A stretch of 64,000 nt of DNA from Deinococcus hopiensis KR-140 (GTDB taxonomy: Bacteria; Deinococcota; Deinococci; Deinococcales; Deinococcaceae), in NCBI GenBank assembly GCA_943327755.2, contig CALPYF020000006.1, positions 103,062-167,061 on the forward strand. Reading direction: 5' to 3'. The position numbers and the translations under genes are program-made. This document shows, piece by piece, positions 1 through 10,166 of this stretch (the first letter of the stretch is position 1; each line of letters opens with the position of its first letter). The notes under the pieces are model-generated. The model saw nothing but the letters and a program-made list of their open reading frames with translations. It did no database searches and was not told the origin of the DNA.

Positions 1-909
1 ACCAGTCATCAGGCTACGCCGCCCATCAACTCGTAGGTTGGGGCCAAACCGGACGTTGCGAACCCGGGCAGATTCAAACTTCGCCCTGGTGTACGGGCCC
101 GGCCCGACGTAGCGGCCATTCAGCGTGAACGGGCTGCACAGATCGGTCCCCCCGCCGGTCACGTCGGCCAGGATCAGGGCGTCATCCGCATACGTACCAC
201 TGCCAACCAGCGTGCGCTTCAGCACGTAGGTCAGGTTCTCTCCCAGCACTGGCAGATTGAGCAGGGGTGCGAGATCCAGGCAGCGCTGCCATGCGGCGTC
301 GTCCACGGTGGTCCCGTCCGCCGCTGCGCCTGCCCAGCGGGGCCGGAGGGCCGAGACGCCCTCGCGCTCCGCGATGCGCCCCCCGCTGAGCACGTAGGTC
401 GTCACGAGGTTCGGCGTTTCCCCCGGCCCAGCGGCGCGCACGAGCAGGCTCGTGTACTCATCCCAGATGCGCGTGGCAGTCGCAGGCATCACGAGTGCCC
501 CGCTGGCGAGCTGCGCGCGGGTGACCGTCAGGGTCGCCCGCGTGTCCTGCACATCCGCGTCGCTGGCCAGCACAGCCGTCCGGGCAGTCACGGCGTTCCC
601 GTTCCACGTGACGATCTCCATGCCCACGCGGTAATCCCCGGCGGCCCGGCCAGCCAGGGCGGCATCGTTGGCCACGCTGCCCACCACCCCGGCGCGCTGC
701 ACGGCGAGACTCGCCGCTGACTGGGCCGCCTGTACCGCCGGGGCAGTGATGGCCTGCACTTGCGTCGGGAGCGCCAGGCGGGCGGCCTCGGTGGCCGCGC
801 GCGACTGCTGCAGCGCCGTCTTTTCGGCCCTCAGATCAGCGTTGAGCGCATTGAATTCCTGGATGTTCTGATCATCCGTCGTGATGACGCGTTTCACATT
901 CATGGTCAT
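1..909 (-). CDS. Tail fibre / receptor-binding protein with beta-helix start, partial
   Basis: This reading frame has no stop down to the left edge, so it is the N-terminal 303 codons of a longer protein. Residues 1-60 form a charged helix that probably attaches to the tail tip. Around residue 200 is a GAAADGTTVDDAAWQRCL stretch, which resembles the opening strand of pectate-lyase-type right-handed beta-helices used in phage tail fibres and depolymerases. The ATG at 909 overlaps the upstream stop as ATGA, and a second in-frame ATG lies at 903. A host-recognition role is inferred from position at the tail end of the operon and this motif. Confidence 0.7.
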   Translation of the reverse strand, partial: MTMNVKRVITTDDQNIQEFNALNADLRAEKTALQQSRAATEAARLALPTQVQAITAPAVQAAQSAASLAVQRAGVVGSVANDAALAGRAAGDYRVGMEIVTWNGNAVTARTAVLASDADVQDTRATLTVTRAQLASGALVMPATATRIWDEYTSLLVRAAGPGETPNLVTTYVLSGGRIAEREGVSALRPRWAGAAADGTTVDDAAWQRCLDLAPLLNLPVLGENLTYVLKRTLVGSGTYADDALILADVTGGGTDLCSPFTLNGRYVGPGPYTRAKFESARVRNVRFGPNLRVDGRRSLMTG

Positions 910-1559
910 GGTTCAGGTACCTCAATGCCGACCGTCGTGAAGGTGTAGGTCTGGCCACTACTACTGGTGAGTTCCAGGGTTGCCGGATTTGAAAAAGCTG
1001 CGTCCCCCAGCGGTGAAACGTCGTAATACCCAGTGCCGCCATCTTCTACCTGCAGCAGTCCCAACGGGTACAAGCCTGGGCTGGATTCCACCGGGTGATC
1101 CGTGGGGAACAGGTCATCTGGGGACAACCGCCAGCGGGCGTCGAACAGCAGCCACGTCACGCTCAGCGTGCGCGTCAGTCCTTCCCCAGCAGCCTCGGTA
1201 GCACTCATCACGCCGATGGGGTAGACGCTCCGAGCGCCCTCCGTGTATGCCGTGCAACTGAGCAATACTCGTCGCCACCGTTGCGCAAGGCGCGCCACAG
1301 TCAGCGCCGTGCTCGCCTCGAAACGCAGGGTGACCGTCATCTGGATGGGCTTCGGTTTGCCGCTGCCGCTGGGCCATGTGCGGCCCCGTGCTGTTTGGCG
1401 GGGAGTGACGTTATACGCCGTCTCAGTGGGCGCGCGGATCACCTCCACTCCTTCAATCCAGGGTACGTACACGCGCCCATCGACCGTAAATGTGGGGGGG
1501 AGATCCGGCGCAATATCCAGCGGCAACTGGGGTGGAAGCCGAGCAGTCAACATGGTCAT
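906..1559 (-). CDS. Distal tail / minor tail protein
   Basis: A 217-aa protein between the minor tail gene and the fibre, where siphophages place distal tail (Dit-like) proteins. It is beta-rich, with a central segment around residues 73-150 (MTVTLRFEAS, then SVTWLLFDARWRL) and a final beta domain. No catalytic motif is visible. A strong GGAGG lies 3 nt before the ATG at 1559 and 9 nt before an in-frame ATG at 1553, so the real start may be 1553. The stop overlaps the fibre start, implying coupled translation. The function is inferred from gene order. Confidence 0.6.
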   Translation of the reverse strand: MTMLTARLPPQLPLDIAPDLPPTFTVDGRVYVPWIEGVEVIRAPTETAYNVTPRQTARGRTWPSGSGKPKPIQMTVTLRFEASTALTVARLAQRWRRVLLSCTAYTEGARSVYPIGVMSATEAAGEGLTRTLSVTWLLFDARWRLSPDDLFPTDHPVESSPGLYPLGLLQVEDGGTGYYDVSPLGDAAFSNPATLELTSSSGQTYTFTTVGIEVPEP

Positions 1560-1567
1560 GATCCTCC

Positions 1568-3307
1568 TTAGGTGCTGGCCTGCACGGCGTCGGTCGTGGC
1601 GTTCTGATCCCGGGCGCTGATGGCCGAGGTGAAGCTCAGCGCTTCCGCCTCGTCCCGCTGCCCGCAGCGGATTTCGGTGTACAGCTCGCCGTCGTCATCG
1701 GTGTCGTAGACCAGGAGTTCGATGGGTAACTCCCGGGTTTCAACGACGCTGCCAAGCGGATCCCGCAAGGTCAGCTGAGCGGTGGCTGCCGGGCTGTAGT
1801 TCCACCCAGGCAGCCGGGCCGTGACGGGGTTCAGGGTCGGAACGCGGGCCAGAGGCGTGGCACTCGCGGCTAAGAGTGCCGGATTGGCCCGCACGAGCGT
1901 CCCAGCACTCAGCACCACAGGCTGCTGTGGATCAGCTGGGGTGATCTGGATGTACACCGTCTTCCCTGAGGACCAGATGCCGCCCTGCGTCCACGCGCTG
2001 GCCAACCGGGCGCGGGTGATGTCGCCCAGGAGCGCTACCCCCGTGGGCGTGTTCGGACCGTTCACGGTCGCCGAGGCGGTGTGGCTTCCTCCATTGGGTG
2101 GCACCAGACCGTCCCGGGCCTCGACCGTCAGCTGCGAGATTGACCCACCTGTGACCTTGGCCTCCCAGCCGTCAGGCAGCGGGGCCGTGTCCGGGAATGT
2201 CAGCTGCACGGTGTAGCTGCTGACCGTGACGTCCGGGGGCGGGCCAATCGTGACGGCGCTCAGCGCGTCGCCATCCCACAGAGCATTCCAGTTACCAGTC
2301 ACGGCTGGAGTGGTGTTCGGTGGGTTCTGGGCACCCTGCCGGATAAAACCCGTGGCGAAGGCCTGCGCAGTGCTGGCTGGCAGGCGTTCGAACAGGCTCA
2401 TATCCACAGGCAACGGCAATCCCCGCCACGCCTCTCCGAACGTCCGGGGCGCCACGCTGATCGGGTAGGTCAGTGGAGACTTCACATCCTGGTACCGGTG
2501 GTTTCCCGTTCCGTCCGCCGCGTTCTCTAACCCCTGGGCGGCCAGGGTCTGCGCGAATACCACCCGGACATCCGTGACGAGCGTGCTGCTGTCCGTATCC
2601 ATCCCGTCGATCTCGACACCTGTGACGATCTCGTCAATCACCAGCGTGCCTGTGGGATAACCGAACACAGGCCGCAGGTCCGCGTTCACGCCCCAGTCGG
2701 GATTCACGTCCTTCGCCTGGGTGCTGCCGTCCGGGTTCAGGTACGTGCGGGTCTGCCGGCTGCGGCCCTTGAGCCGCTCGTCGATCAGCTTTGCGGCGGG
2801 CCAGAAGTTGCCCTGGATCGCCGCGCTGGTGACGTTGAGGTCCGGGATGGTCCCAACCGTCGGCGCTTGCAGAGTGCTGCCCAGTTGGCCGGACGCGATC
2901 ACGTCGGTGAACAACTGCCGCACCTGCGCGCCCAGGTCCGCCTCTGCCAGTAGGGTCCGAGCCTCGACCTCAGTCAGCCGTCGGTATCGGAATCCCTGCA
3001 ACTTGTAGCGGCCCACCTCGCTGCGGGCACTCCCCGTGATCACGGCCGTGCCTCCGTACTTGTTCAGCCACGGTCCGGTGCTGCTGGTCCGGTACTGCAC
3101 TTGCACAGTGTCGCGTGGCCCAATCCCCAACGTGGTGGGGTCACCTTCGAAGGTGGCCTCCCGACAATCCCCAAGGGGCCCGACTTCCATGCGGCGCGGT
3201 CCCCCTGCCAGATAGAGCGGCGTGCCCCGGGTCAATGGAGGGTCAAGTTCCAGGACATGCCGTTCAATGCCGTCCGGGGACAGCACGCGGATTCGGTACT
3301 CTTCCAT
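1568..3307 (-). CDS. Minor tail / tail-tip protein
   Basis: A 579-aa protein directly downstream of the tape measure gene. This is the position of tail-tip hub or Tal-like proteins in long-tailed phages. It has mixed beta-rich composition, an N-terminal EEYRIRVLSPDG strand and no obvious enzymatic motif. GGAGGTG stands 6 nt before the ATG. It probably forms part of the baseplate that plugs the tail tube and carries the fibre. The assignment rests on synteny; I recognise no specific family. Confidence 0.6.
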   Translation of the reverse strand: MEEYRIRVLSPDGIERHVLELDPPLTRGTPLYLAGGPRRMEVGPLGDCREATFEGDPTTLGIGPRDTVQVQYRTSSTGPWLNKYGGTAVITGSARSEVGRYKLQGFRYRRLTEVEARTLLAEADLGAQVRQLFTDVIASGQLGSTLQAPTVGTIPDLNVTSAAIQGNFWPAAKLIDERLKGRSRQTRTYLNPDGSTQAKDVNPDWGVNADLRPVFGYPTGTLVIDEIVTGVEIDGMDTDSSTLVTDVRVVFAQTLAAQGLENAADGTGNHRYQDVKSPLTYPISVAPRTFGEAWRGLPLPVDMSLFERLPASTAQAFATGFIRQGAQNPPNTTPAVTGNWNALWDGDALSAVTIGPPPDVTVSSYTVQLTFPDTAPLPDGWEAKVTGGSISQLTVEARDGLVPPNGGSHTASATVNGPNTPTGVALLGDITRARLASAWTQGGIWSSGKTVYIQITPADPQQPVVLSAGTLVRANPALLAASATPLARVPTLNPVTARLPGWNYSPAATAQLTLRDPLGSVVETRELPIELLVYDTDDDGELYTEIRCGQRDEAEALSFTSAISARDQNATTDAVQAST

Positions 3308-3320
3308 GCTTCACCTCCTC

Positions 3321-6300
3321 TCAGACCAGTGCACCGGTCGTACTCGTGTAACTGCTGTTGCCTTGCTGCACGGTGACCTTCACGCCGTCCTTGAACGTCG
3401 CGAGGATCAATTCGGCAGCAGCCTTGCTCGTGGCGGCCGCATCCTTCTGCATGTCGGCCGCTTCCTTGATGCCACGCACCCCCTCTAGCAGCGGCGTCGC
3501 CAGCGCGAACTGGACGGGTTCTGGCATAGTGCTCAGCCCCGTGGTGTCCACGCCGCCGGTGTTCCCTGGCGTCGTGATGCCCAGGTCGTTCCGGAGGCGG
3601 TCCAGACTGGGCTGCGCCGCCTGGCCAGCAGTGGTGAGGAACTGCTCAGCCGCCACGATCCCCGATTCGAAGGCAGCGATGGCGGCCGCGTCATCCTCAG
3701 TCCCTGGGGTCTTCGCGGCGTCGGTGAGGGCCTTGATACCCGGTGCCAGGATCTCCTTCAAAGCTTCATTGAAGATCGCCTCGATCAGCCCGTCGACGAC
3801 CCCGTCGTACGCGCTCTGCCGGAAGGTGTTGCTGAAGTTCGTCCAGTCGCCAGTGCTCATGGCCTGCTTCATCCCGTTCTTGATGCCACCCATCACCCCG
3901 CCCTCGATGGCGGATGCGATCTTCAGGCCGAACTCGTCCACGACCTGCTTCACCTCGGGGCCACCTCCGAACGTGTCGGCGAGCCAGCCCCGGCTGCGGA
4001 CGGTGGTCTTGGCGAAGTCGTTGCCGTCGATCAGGGTGAAGCGCTTGTTGAAATCGTCCTGCATCTGCTTGGCCTGGGCATAGGCCTTGCGGTAGCCGTT
4101 GATGGCCTCAGCGATGCCCGAAATGACTTTGGTGATGGCGCCGACCCACGCCCCGATGTCCGCCGGGTTCGCGATGATCCGCATGACGTCCCCGGCCAGG
4201 GCGGCCACCTTCCCGGCGAGGTTGCCCAGGCCGTTCAGGTTCGCGGCCAGATCGTCGTTCCCGACGCCCTCAGCCAGCGCACTGAATGCGCCGGCCAAGT
4301 CCTGCACGTACCCGGCGTACTCCTGCACCTTGCCGAGACCCTTGAGCAGCCCCGCAATCTCCGGGGTCATGGCCCGCAGGCTGCCCGCCAGTTCCCGGAA
4401 CTGACCGGCGAGCTTCAGGTTCCCCATCCGCTCGGCCTGATCGGCCAGGTCGTTCAGCTGTACGGCCGCGTCCCGCAGGCCAGACGAGTACTCGTCTGCG
4501 GTCATGCGCCCGGCGTCGAAGTCGTCGGTCAGCGTCTGGATGTCGGTCTGCCACTGCCCGAAGTCGAAGGCCTTCCCGATCTCCGGGGTCTTCGGGTTGC
4601 GCAGCTCCTCGATCAGCGCCAGCAGATTCTGAAGATCCGCCTCGGTCAGCTGGCTGGCCGCCCGGGCCTGTTGCAGGGAATTGGTCAGCGCGTCGTACTG
4701 GGTAGGGTCACTCAGGCCGTCCGCGCCCATGGAGAAGATCTGATTGCTGAAGTCGGAGAAGCGGTTGGTGGGCAGCGGGTTCGCCAGGGCGCCCTTCGCG
4801 GCGCGCTCCCAGCCGTCCACCACGCCATCCTCAGTGATCTGAGCCAGGGCATCCAGGTACCCCTGCGCCCCCTTCACGCTCTCCTCGAGGCCCGTGCGGA
4901 TGCTGTCCGGCAGACGCTGCCCGATCTCGCTGGCCAGCAGGTCCACGACTTCACCCATCAGGGCCTGCACCTGCGCAGGGTCGGTCGTTTCGTTCAGCAG
5001 CGTGCCGAGGTCACGGGCTTTCGCCACCTCTTCCAGGTTGGGAGCGTCACCAGAGTTCACGAACCCGTTGGTGCCCGGCACGTAGCCCGCCGCGTACGGA
5101 TCCACGTACTTAGGCAGGTCGGCCCGCAGATCCTTGAGGAGCCCCTGCAGCTTGGCTCGCATGGCCGGGTCGGTGACTTCCTCGAGGCGGTTCACCACCT
5201 GACCGATCTGTTCGTCGATCGTGCCCGACAGCCCGGCCACGAAGGTGTTGAACTCGTCCATCAGGGCGGTGTTGCCGGTCAGGTCGTTGATCGCATCGGT
5301 CAGCAGGTTAATGGCGTCAGCGGCATCCTCGCCCCGCTGGGCCGCGTCCATCACCCCGTCCAACGCCGTTTCGAGCGTGGCCAGTGCCCCGTCCGAGTCA
5401 CCAGCGGCAGCCAGCTCATCGGCAACCTTCCTGGCCCCCTCGGCCAGGGCGGTGTTGGCCTGGGCCTGCGTCTCGAAGATGACGCGCTGCGCGGCCTCCT
5501 CGTCCAGGCGCCGCCGCTCCCACTCGCCGTACAGCGCCTTCAGCAGTTCCTGGTCTCGGGCGGCGCGGGCCTCGCTGTAGATGGCGAGCAGTCCTTCTTC
5601 GTCCTGTCCGGGCAGGCTCTCGATCGTGGCCCGCAGCCGCTCGGCATACGACTCAGCCTTGCCGACGTTCTCCTCGCTGAAGGCTCGCTGCTGGAGCTCG
5701 GTCAGCTGCCGGGTGGCCTCGTCCTGAATGCCGACGATCGTCTCGGCCAGATCAGTGTCGACCTGGGCGATTCGCTGACCGTACTGCGCCCACAGCTTCT
5801 GCCGCTGAGCCAGGGTCAGCCCCATGGCATTCACAGCCGTGTTGCGCTCGCGTTCCAGGCGGGTCTTCTCCTGCTGGGCCGCCACGCGGGCCTGGGTCTC
5901 CCGGGCGGCGAGGACGTCCGCACCCAGCCGTTCCTCGATGTCGAGGCGTGCGGCCGCGCTGTCCTCGGCACCCTTCACCTGCCGGTCGTAGGTCTTGATC
6001 ACGAGTCCGGCGGTGCGGTCCGCCAGTTCGAACTGCCCGTCGGCCAGGGCGCGCTCCGCGGCGAGGCGGTTCTGCCCCGCCACCTTGCGGTCCTCTTCCC
6101 GTTTCTTGTCGTCCTTGTCCTGGGCGTCCTGGCGGCGCTTAATCTCCGCCTGGGCGGCCTGCCACTTCGCGAGGCTGACCTCGGACGTCACCCCGCCGTC
6201 AACCAGCTGCTGAAGGCGCTTGGCACTGGACGCACGCAGACTGGCTTCCATGCGCTGCTGCGCCACGGCGTCCTGTTGCTGCTGCTGTTCACGCTGGAGG

Positions 6301-9300
6301 GGCGTGAGGTCGGCCTTGCGGTTGCGGACTTGTTCCAGCTTCTTCGCCGCGTCCCCGGCGAGGTCGAGGAGGGCTTTGTACTTCGCGGTCTCGCCCCAGC
6401 GCTTCTTTTCGGCCTCTGCCCCTGCCAGGGCCTGCTGCCGGATGGTGTCCAGGCGCGAGGTGATGTCCGCCGCCGGGCGGCCCAGGTTATCCAGGCTGGA
6501 CGTGATGTCGAGCTGGCCCTTGAGCTTGTCGAAGGTCTGCCCATACTCGGAGACAGCTTTCTTCGATTTCCCGGCTTCCAGGTTGACCCACTCCATGGCC
6601 TGCGCGGCCAGATCGTTACTGTCCCGGAATTTGCCGAGCTGTGCGGTGGCCGCCCGCCAGCGATCCGCGTTCGGGGCCGCGCCGCCCGGCGCGTACTTCG
6701 CGACAGCGTCGGTCAGACGCTGCGCTTCCTTGACGTAGGCCTCGAAGGACTTCTCAGCAGCTGCCGCCTTTGAGCCGCCCGCTGGAGTGGCCCAGGGTGT
6801 GCCGGCATTCACACCCTGGTAGGTCTGCCCGAATGGATCCACCATCTGTCCGGCGGCGTTCGTGGCGTGCAGGTGCAGGTGGCTGTTCTTCGCGCCGAGC
6901 TCGGCATGCGCGGCCGTGCCAGTCTGCCCGACCGTGGCCAGCAGTTCACCCTGTTTGACCAGGAGTCGACCATTGGACTTGCTGATGGCCTCCACCAGAC
7001 CGTCCGCGTACTTTTGGAGGTGAATCATGGTGAGGCGGCGGCCAGCCGAGTCGAACAGATCGACGATGTTGCCCTGCGCCTTGTCCTGGCGGACGCTGGC
7101 GTAGCCCGTGAAGGGCGCGTACACGGGCGTGCCGACTGGCGCGAAGAAGTCTTCGCCGACGTGGCGGCCCCAGCTGCCGTTCGGGCCGTACGTCTGGTTG
7201 TAGGGCGTGCCGCGCGTGCGTCCAGCCATACCGACGCCACCGACGATCGCCATGCCGGTCACGTCGGTCGTGCGGGTCTGTCCGGGCAGCAGTGGACCTT
7301 CCCCACTGAGAGGGGTGTTGCTGCTCCCCGGCTTGCCGAGAGCCTGCGCCCCCTTCTGGACGAGATCGGTGTACATCTTCAGGTACGTGGCGTAATCGGC
7401 CATGATCGCGTCGATCTGCTTGACGTACTTCTCTGCCCCGCCCGCCATGAGGCCGAACGCCACCAACTGCTCACGCAGGTCCATGGCGGCCTGTCGCTGG
7501 TCCAACTTGCCCATCACGTCAAAGGCCGCCCGCGTCGGGACGGAAGCGGCGGCGCTGGCCAGCGAAGTGGCTTCCTTGAGGCCCTGAATTCCACCGGCGA
7601 TCAGCTTGTACGCCATGGTGGTGGCGTCATCTTTCGACCAGTCGATCTTCAGGGTGGCCTTGATCTCCTTGGCGTTCTGCAGACCCTCAAGCTCCGTGCG
7701 CATGTCACCAATCGCCTTGAGGATTGGGTTGATGCCCTTGTCGAGGAAGGTCGTGAACGAGTTCAGAAGCCCGCGGCTGAACAGGATCTGAGTGCGTTCC
7801 CAGGCCGCGTTGAAGTTGTTGACACTGTCTTCAGCGGTGCCCTTGAGCTTGGCGACCTGGCGGTCGAGTTCGCCGGTGCTGTTGCGGACTTTGCTCAGGA
7901 TTCCGTCGGTGTCGCTCAGCCCGCCATTCAGGAGGCCGATGACAGCCTGCAGGCCCCCCACGTCGCCGATCAGAGTGGCGAGGGCTTCGCTGTTGTCCCC
8001 CACGCCGCGTCCCAGTTGATCGAGGAACTTGACCAGACCCATGCTCTTGAGGCTGGTGGCACTGAATTCGATGCCCAGGCTTTTGGCGAGGTCTCGTGCT
8101 TCCTTGCTGGGCTTCTGGACGTTGGCCAGGGCGCTGCGGATGTACTCGAGGGCCGTGCTCGCCGGGATGCCTCGCGTGGTGAGCAGCGCCATGGCACCCA
8201 GGAGCTCATCCATGGGCACGTTCAGCGCAGCAGCCTGACCAGCCGTTGCGCCCAGGCTGCTGGCAATCTCGCCCAGTTTGACCTTACCGGCGCTGATGCT
8301 GGCCCACAGCAGGTCACTGGCTCGCCCGGCCTGGGTGGCGTCCTGGCTGTACGCGTTCAGCAGACTGGTCAGGGCGTCGGCTGCCACCTTCGTCTCTTCG
8401 CGGGTGGCCTTGGCCAGGTTGGCGCTGCGGGCCAGGAAGCTCAGGGCCGCCGAATCATCCTCAGTGCCCTTCACGCTGGCCCCGAGAATCTCCTCGTACG
8501 CCTCTTTCAGTTCACCGAAGCTCTTGTGAACGTCGGAGCCGACTTTCAGGATGCCGAGGCCCACGTCGCCCAGCTGGCTGGGGAGCTTGTCGGTCAGGAG
8601 GCTGATTTCAGCGAGGCCCTGCTCGTACTCAGCGGCCTTCTGGGCGCCGGTTACCATCGCGTAGGCGAGGGCTCCGACGGCGGCCGTCGTGACACTGAAT
8701 GCGATGGCGTTGCGGGCCTCGGACAGCGCTGTTGCGCGCGCCGCTGGGTCAGCCTGCTGATGCGCTTCACGTAGGGCCTCGACGTGCCCGGCGGCCGTCT
8801 CGACTGCGCCACCCATGCCTTCCGCTGCGATCTCCACCCCAGCGGCACCCAGCTCCGCCTGCTTTGCCGCGGCAGGTAGGTCGTTGAGGGCGTCGACGGC
8901 GTCTTTCGTGTCCGCAGCGGCCTGCGCCACCCCGGACCCGCCACTGCCGGCAGAGCTGCCCACGCCGCTGAAGAGTCCCAGCCCGGATCCGCCCGTGATG
9001 CCGAACGAGCTGCCCAGGTTGATGCTCTGCGCCCCGCGCTGCACCTGCGCAGCCAGACCGCGCCCAGCCTGCAGGGCTTCGCCGTAGCGGGCCTTGAGGC
9101 CGTCAATGAAACCATCGGCGCCCCAGATGCCCACCTGACGCAGCACACGGCTGGGGCTGCGGATGTCCAGGGCGTCCTTCATGCCCTTCTCGACCGCGTC
9201 ACCTGTCGCCTCACCGGCTTTCTTGACCTCGTCCTGGCGGGACTTGAGACCCTCCGTGACCCCGTCGCCAGCAGCGCGGCCCACGTCCTGCCCGGCATCC

Positions 9301-10094
9301 TTCATGTCGGACTGCGCGGCGCGGTACTGCTGGTAGATGCCGGCCAGCTGCTCGGCCAGCTGCCCGAACGGCCCGAGGTTGCCCAGGGCGGAGAAGATGC
9401 CCTGCTGCACGCCGGAAGAGAACCCGCCCGGGGTGTTGATGCCCTGGGCGCTGTCCATGGTCCGCTGAGCGGCAGCGGCCACCTGGGTCAGTCGGCGGTA
9501 GGCGTCGCTCTGCTTGTCCACGGCCTGGGCTTGCAACAGCGCCTGAGCGTGGATGCGGCGCTGGGCTTCGATGACCTGGTCGTCACTGAGCTGACGGGAC
9601 TGCCAGAGGTTGCGGTAGGCGCGCTGCTCATTGTTCAGGGCGTTGATGCTGGCCGCGTAGCGCTGCTCTTCCTCACGGCGGGCCTGAGCGGCCAGCTGGG
9701 AGGTCAGGCGCATCTGGGCCTGCTGCTCCCGGATCCGCGCGGCGCGCTCCTGGGCGGCAGCGACCTCGGCCCGGCTCGCGGCAGTCTGACTGCGGTACCC
9801 CGCCACGACAGCCGCATTCTGTTCCTGAAGGGCTTTGGCGCTGGCCTGATACTGGGCGCCCAGCACCTTCGCAGCCCGAGCCTGCTCGTTGGCCTGCTTG
9901 CCTGTCAGGCTGCCCAGGGCTTCCAGGTCTTTCTTCACACGGTCGGTGGCGGACATTGCAGCGCGGTCATCCACGTGGAGCTTCACACCCTCGCGTTCCA
10001 CCTGCTGCTGCAGGCGGGCGAAGTCTGCCCAGAAGCGGGAGTCGTCGATCGCGGGAGAGACAACCAGGTTGCCGAGGCTGGTGGGGTTCGTCAT
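3321..10094 (-). CDS. Tape measure protein with embedded M23 peptidase domain
   Basis: The largest gene in the window (2,257 aa). Residues 1-170 are long charged helices. Residues about 480-725 match the TP901-type tail tape measure core. A LytM/M23-like domain follows at about residues 960-1110, with the first zinc-ligand motif at H978 and D982 (GRHVGEDFFAPVG) and the second in the S-HLHLHA segment (H1072, H1074). The C-terminal half is mainly helical repeats with hydrophobic patches. The protein should set tail length, and the M23 domain probably cuts peptidoglycan during DNA entry. GGAGGTG precedes the ATG. At the usual 0.15 nm per residue the tail would be about 300-340 nm (inference). 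Confidence 0.93.
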   Translation of the reverse strand: MTNPTSLGNLVVSPAIDDSRFWADFARLQQQVEREGVKLHVDDRAAMSATDRVKKDLEALGSLTGKQANEQARAAKVLGAQYQASAKALQEQNAAVVAGYRSQTAASRAEVAAAQERAARIREQQAQMRLTSQLAAQARREEEQRYAASINALNNEQRAYRNLWQSRQLSDDQVIEAQRRIHAQALLQAQAVDKQSDAYRRLTQVAAAAQRTMDSAQGINTPGGFSSGVQQGIFSALGNLGPFGQLAEQLAGIYQQYRAAQSDMKDAGQDVGRAAGDGVTEGLKSRQDEVKKAGEATGDAVEKGMKDALDIRSPSRVLRQVGIWGADGFIDGLKARYGEALQAGRGLAAQVQRGAQSINLGSSFGITGGSGLGLFSGVGSSAGSGGSGVAQAAADTKDAVDALNDLPAAAKQAELGAAGVEIAAEGMGGAVETAAGHVEALREAHQQADPAARATALSEARNAIAFSVTTAAVGALAYAMVTGAQKAAEYEQGLAEISLLTDKLPSQLGDVGLGILKVGSDVHKSFGELKEAYEEILGASVKGTEDDSAALSFLARSANLAKATREETKVAADALTSLLNAYSQDATQAGRASDLLWASISAGKVKLGEIASSLGATAGQAAALNVPMDELLGAMALLTTRGIPASTALEYIRSALANVQKPSKEARDLAKSLGIEFSATSLKSMGLVKFLDQLGRGVGDNSEALATLIGDVGGLQAVIGLLNGGLSDTDGILSKVRNSTGELDRQVAKLKGTAEDSVNNFNAAWERTQILFSRGLLNSFTTFLDKGINPILKAIGDMRTELEGLQNAKEIKATLKIDWSKDDATTMAYKLIAGGIQGLKEATSLASAAASVPTRAAFDVMGKLDQRQAAMDLREQLVAFGLMAGGAEKYVKQIDAIMADYATYLKMYTDLVQKGAQALGKPGSSNTPLSGEGPLLPGQTRTTDVTGMAIVGGVGMAGRTRGTPYNQTYGPNGSWGRHVGEDFFAPVGTPVYAPFTGYASVRQDKAQGNIVDLFDSAGRRLTMIHLQKYADGLVEAISKSNGRLLVKQGELLATVGQTGTAAHAELGAKNSHLHLHATNAAGQMVDPFGQTYQGVNAGTPWATPAGGSKAAAAEKSFEAYVKEAQRLTDAVAKYAPGGAAPNADRWRAATAQLGKFRDSNDLAAQAMEWVNLEAGKSKKAVSEYGQTFDKLKGQLDITSSLDNLGRPAADITSRLDTIRQQALAGAEAEKKRWGETAKYKALLDLAGDAAKKLEQVRNRKADLTPLQREQQQQQDAVAQQRMEASLRASSAKRLQQLVDGGVTSEVSLAKWQAAQAEIKRRQDAQDKDDKKREEDRKVAGQNRLAAERALADGQFELADRTAGLVIKTYDRQVKGAEDSAAARLDIEERLGADVLAARETQARVAAQQEKTRLERERNTAVNAMGLTLAQRQKLWAQYGQRIAQVDTDLAETIVGIQDEATRQLTELQQRAFSEENVGKAESYAERLRATIESLPGQDEEGLLAIYSEARAARDQELLKALYGEWERRRLDEEAAQRVIFETQAQANTALAEGARKVADELAAAGDSDGALATLETALDGVMDAAQRGEDAADAINLLTDAINDLTGNTALMDEFNTFVAGLSGTIDEQIGQVVNRLEEVTDPAMRAKLQGLLKDLRADLPKYVDPYAAGYVPGTNGFVNSGDAPNLEEVAKARDLGTLLNETTDPAQVQALMGEVVDLLASEIGQRLPDSIRTGLEESVKGAQGYLDALAQITEDGVVDGWERAAKGALANPLPTNRFSDFSNQIFSMGADGLSDPTQYDALTNSLQQARAASQLTEADLQNLLALIEELRNPKTPEIGKAFDFGQWQTDIQTLTDDFDAGRMTADEYSSGLRDAAVQLNDLADQAERMGNLKLAGQFRELAGSLRAMTPEIAGLLKGLGKVQEYAGYVQDLAGAFSALAEGVGNDDLAANLNGLGNLAGKVAALAGDVMRIIANPADIGAWVGAITKVISGIAEAINGYRKAYAQAKQMQDDFNKRFTLIDGNDFAKTTVRSRGWLADTFGGGPEVKQVVDEFGLKIASAIEGGVMGGIKNGMKQAMSTGDWTNFSNTFRQSAYDGVVDGLIEAIFNEALKEILAPGIKALTDAAKTPGTEDDAAAIAAFESGIVAAEQFLTTAGQAAQPSLDRLRNDLGITTPGNTGGVDTTGLSTMPEPVQFALATPLLEGVRGIKEAADMQKDAAATSKAAAELILATFKDGVKVTVQQGNSSYTSTTGALV

Positions 10095-10122
10095 GGGGGG
10101 TCACCTCCGGAATGGGGAATGG

Positions 10123-10144
10123 AAAACCGCCCACTGGGGGCGGT
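10123..10144 (-). terminator. Rho-independent terminator between exported moron and tape measure
   Basis: On the minus strand, ACCGCCC and GGGCGGT pair across a 5-nt loop and are followed by four T residues. It separates the exported-protein gene from the tape measure gene. Confidence 0.65.
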
Positions 10145-10166
10145 GTGCTTGCTGTTGAAGGGAACC

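Noticed and set aside
4671..6773. A 700-aa open frame antisense to the tape measure gene
   Set aside because: Same GC-frame shadow effect; the tape measure frame has recognisable domains and a ribosome site.
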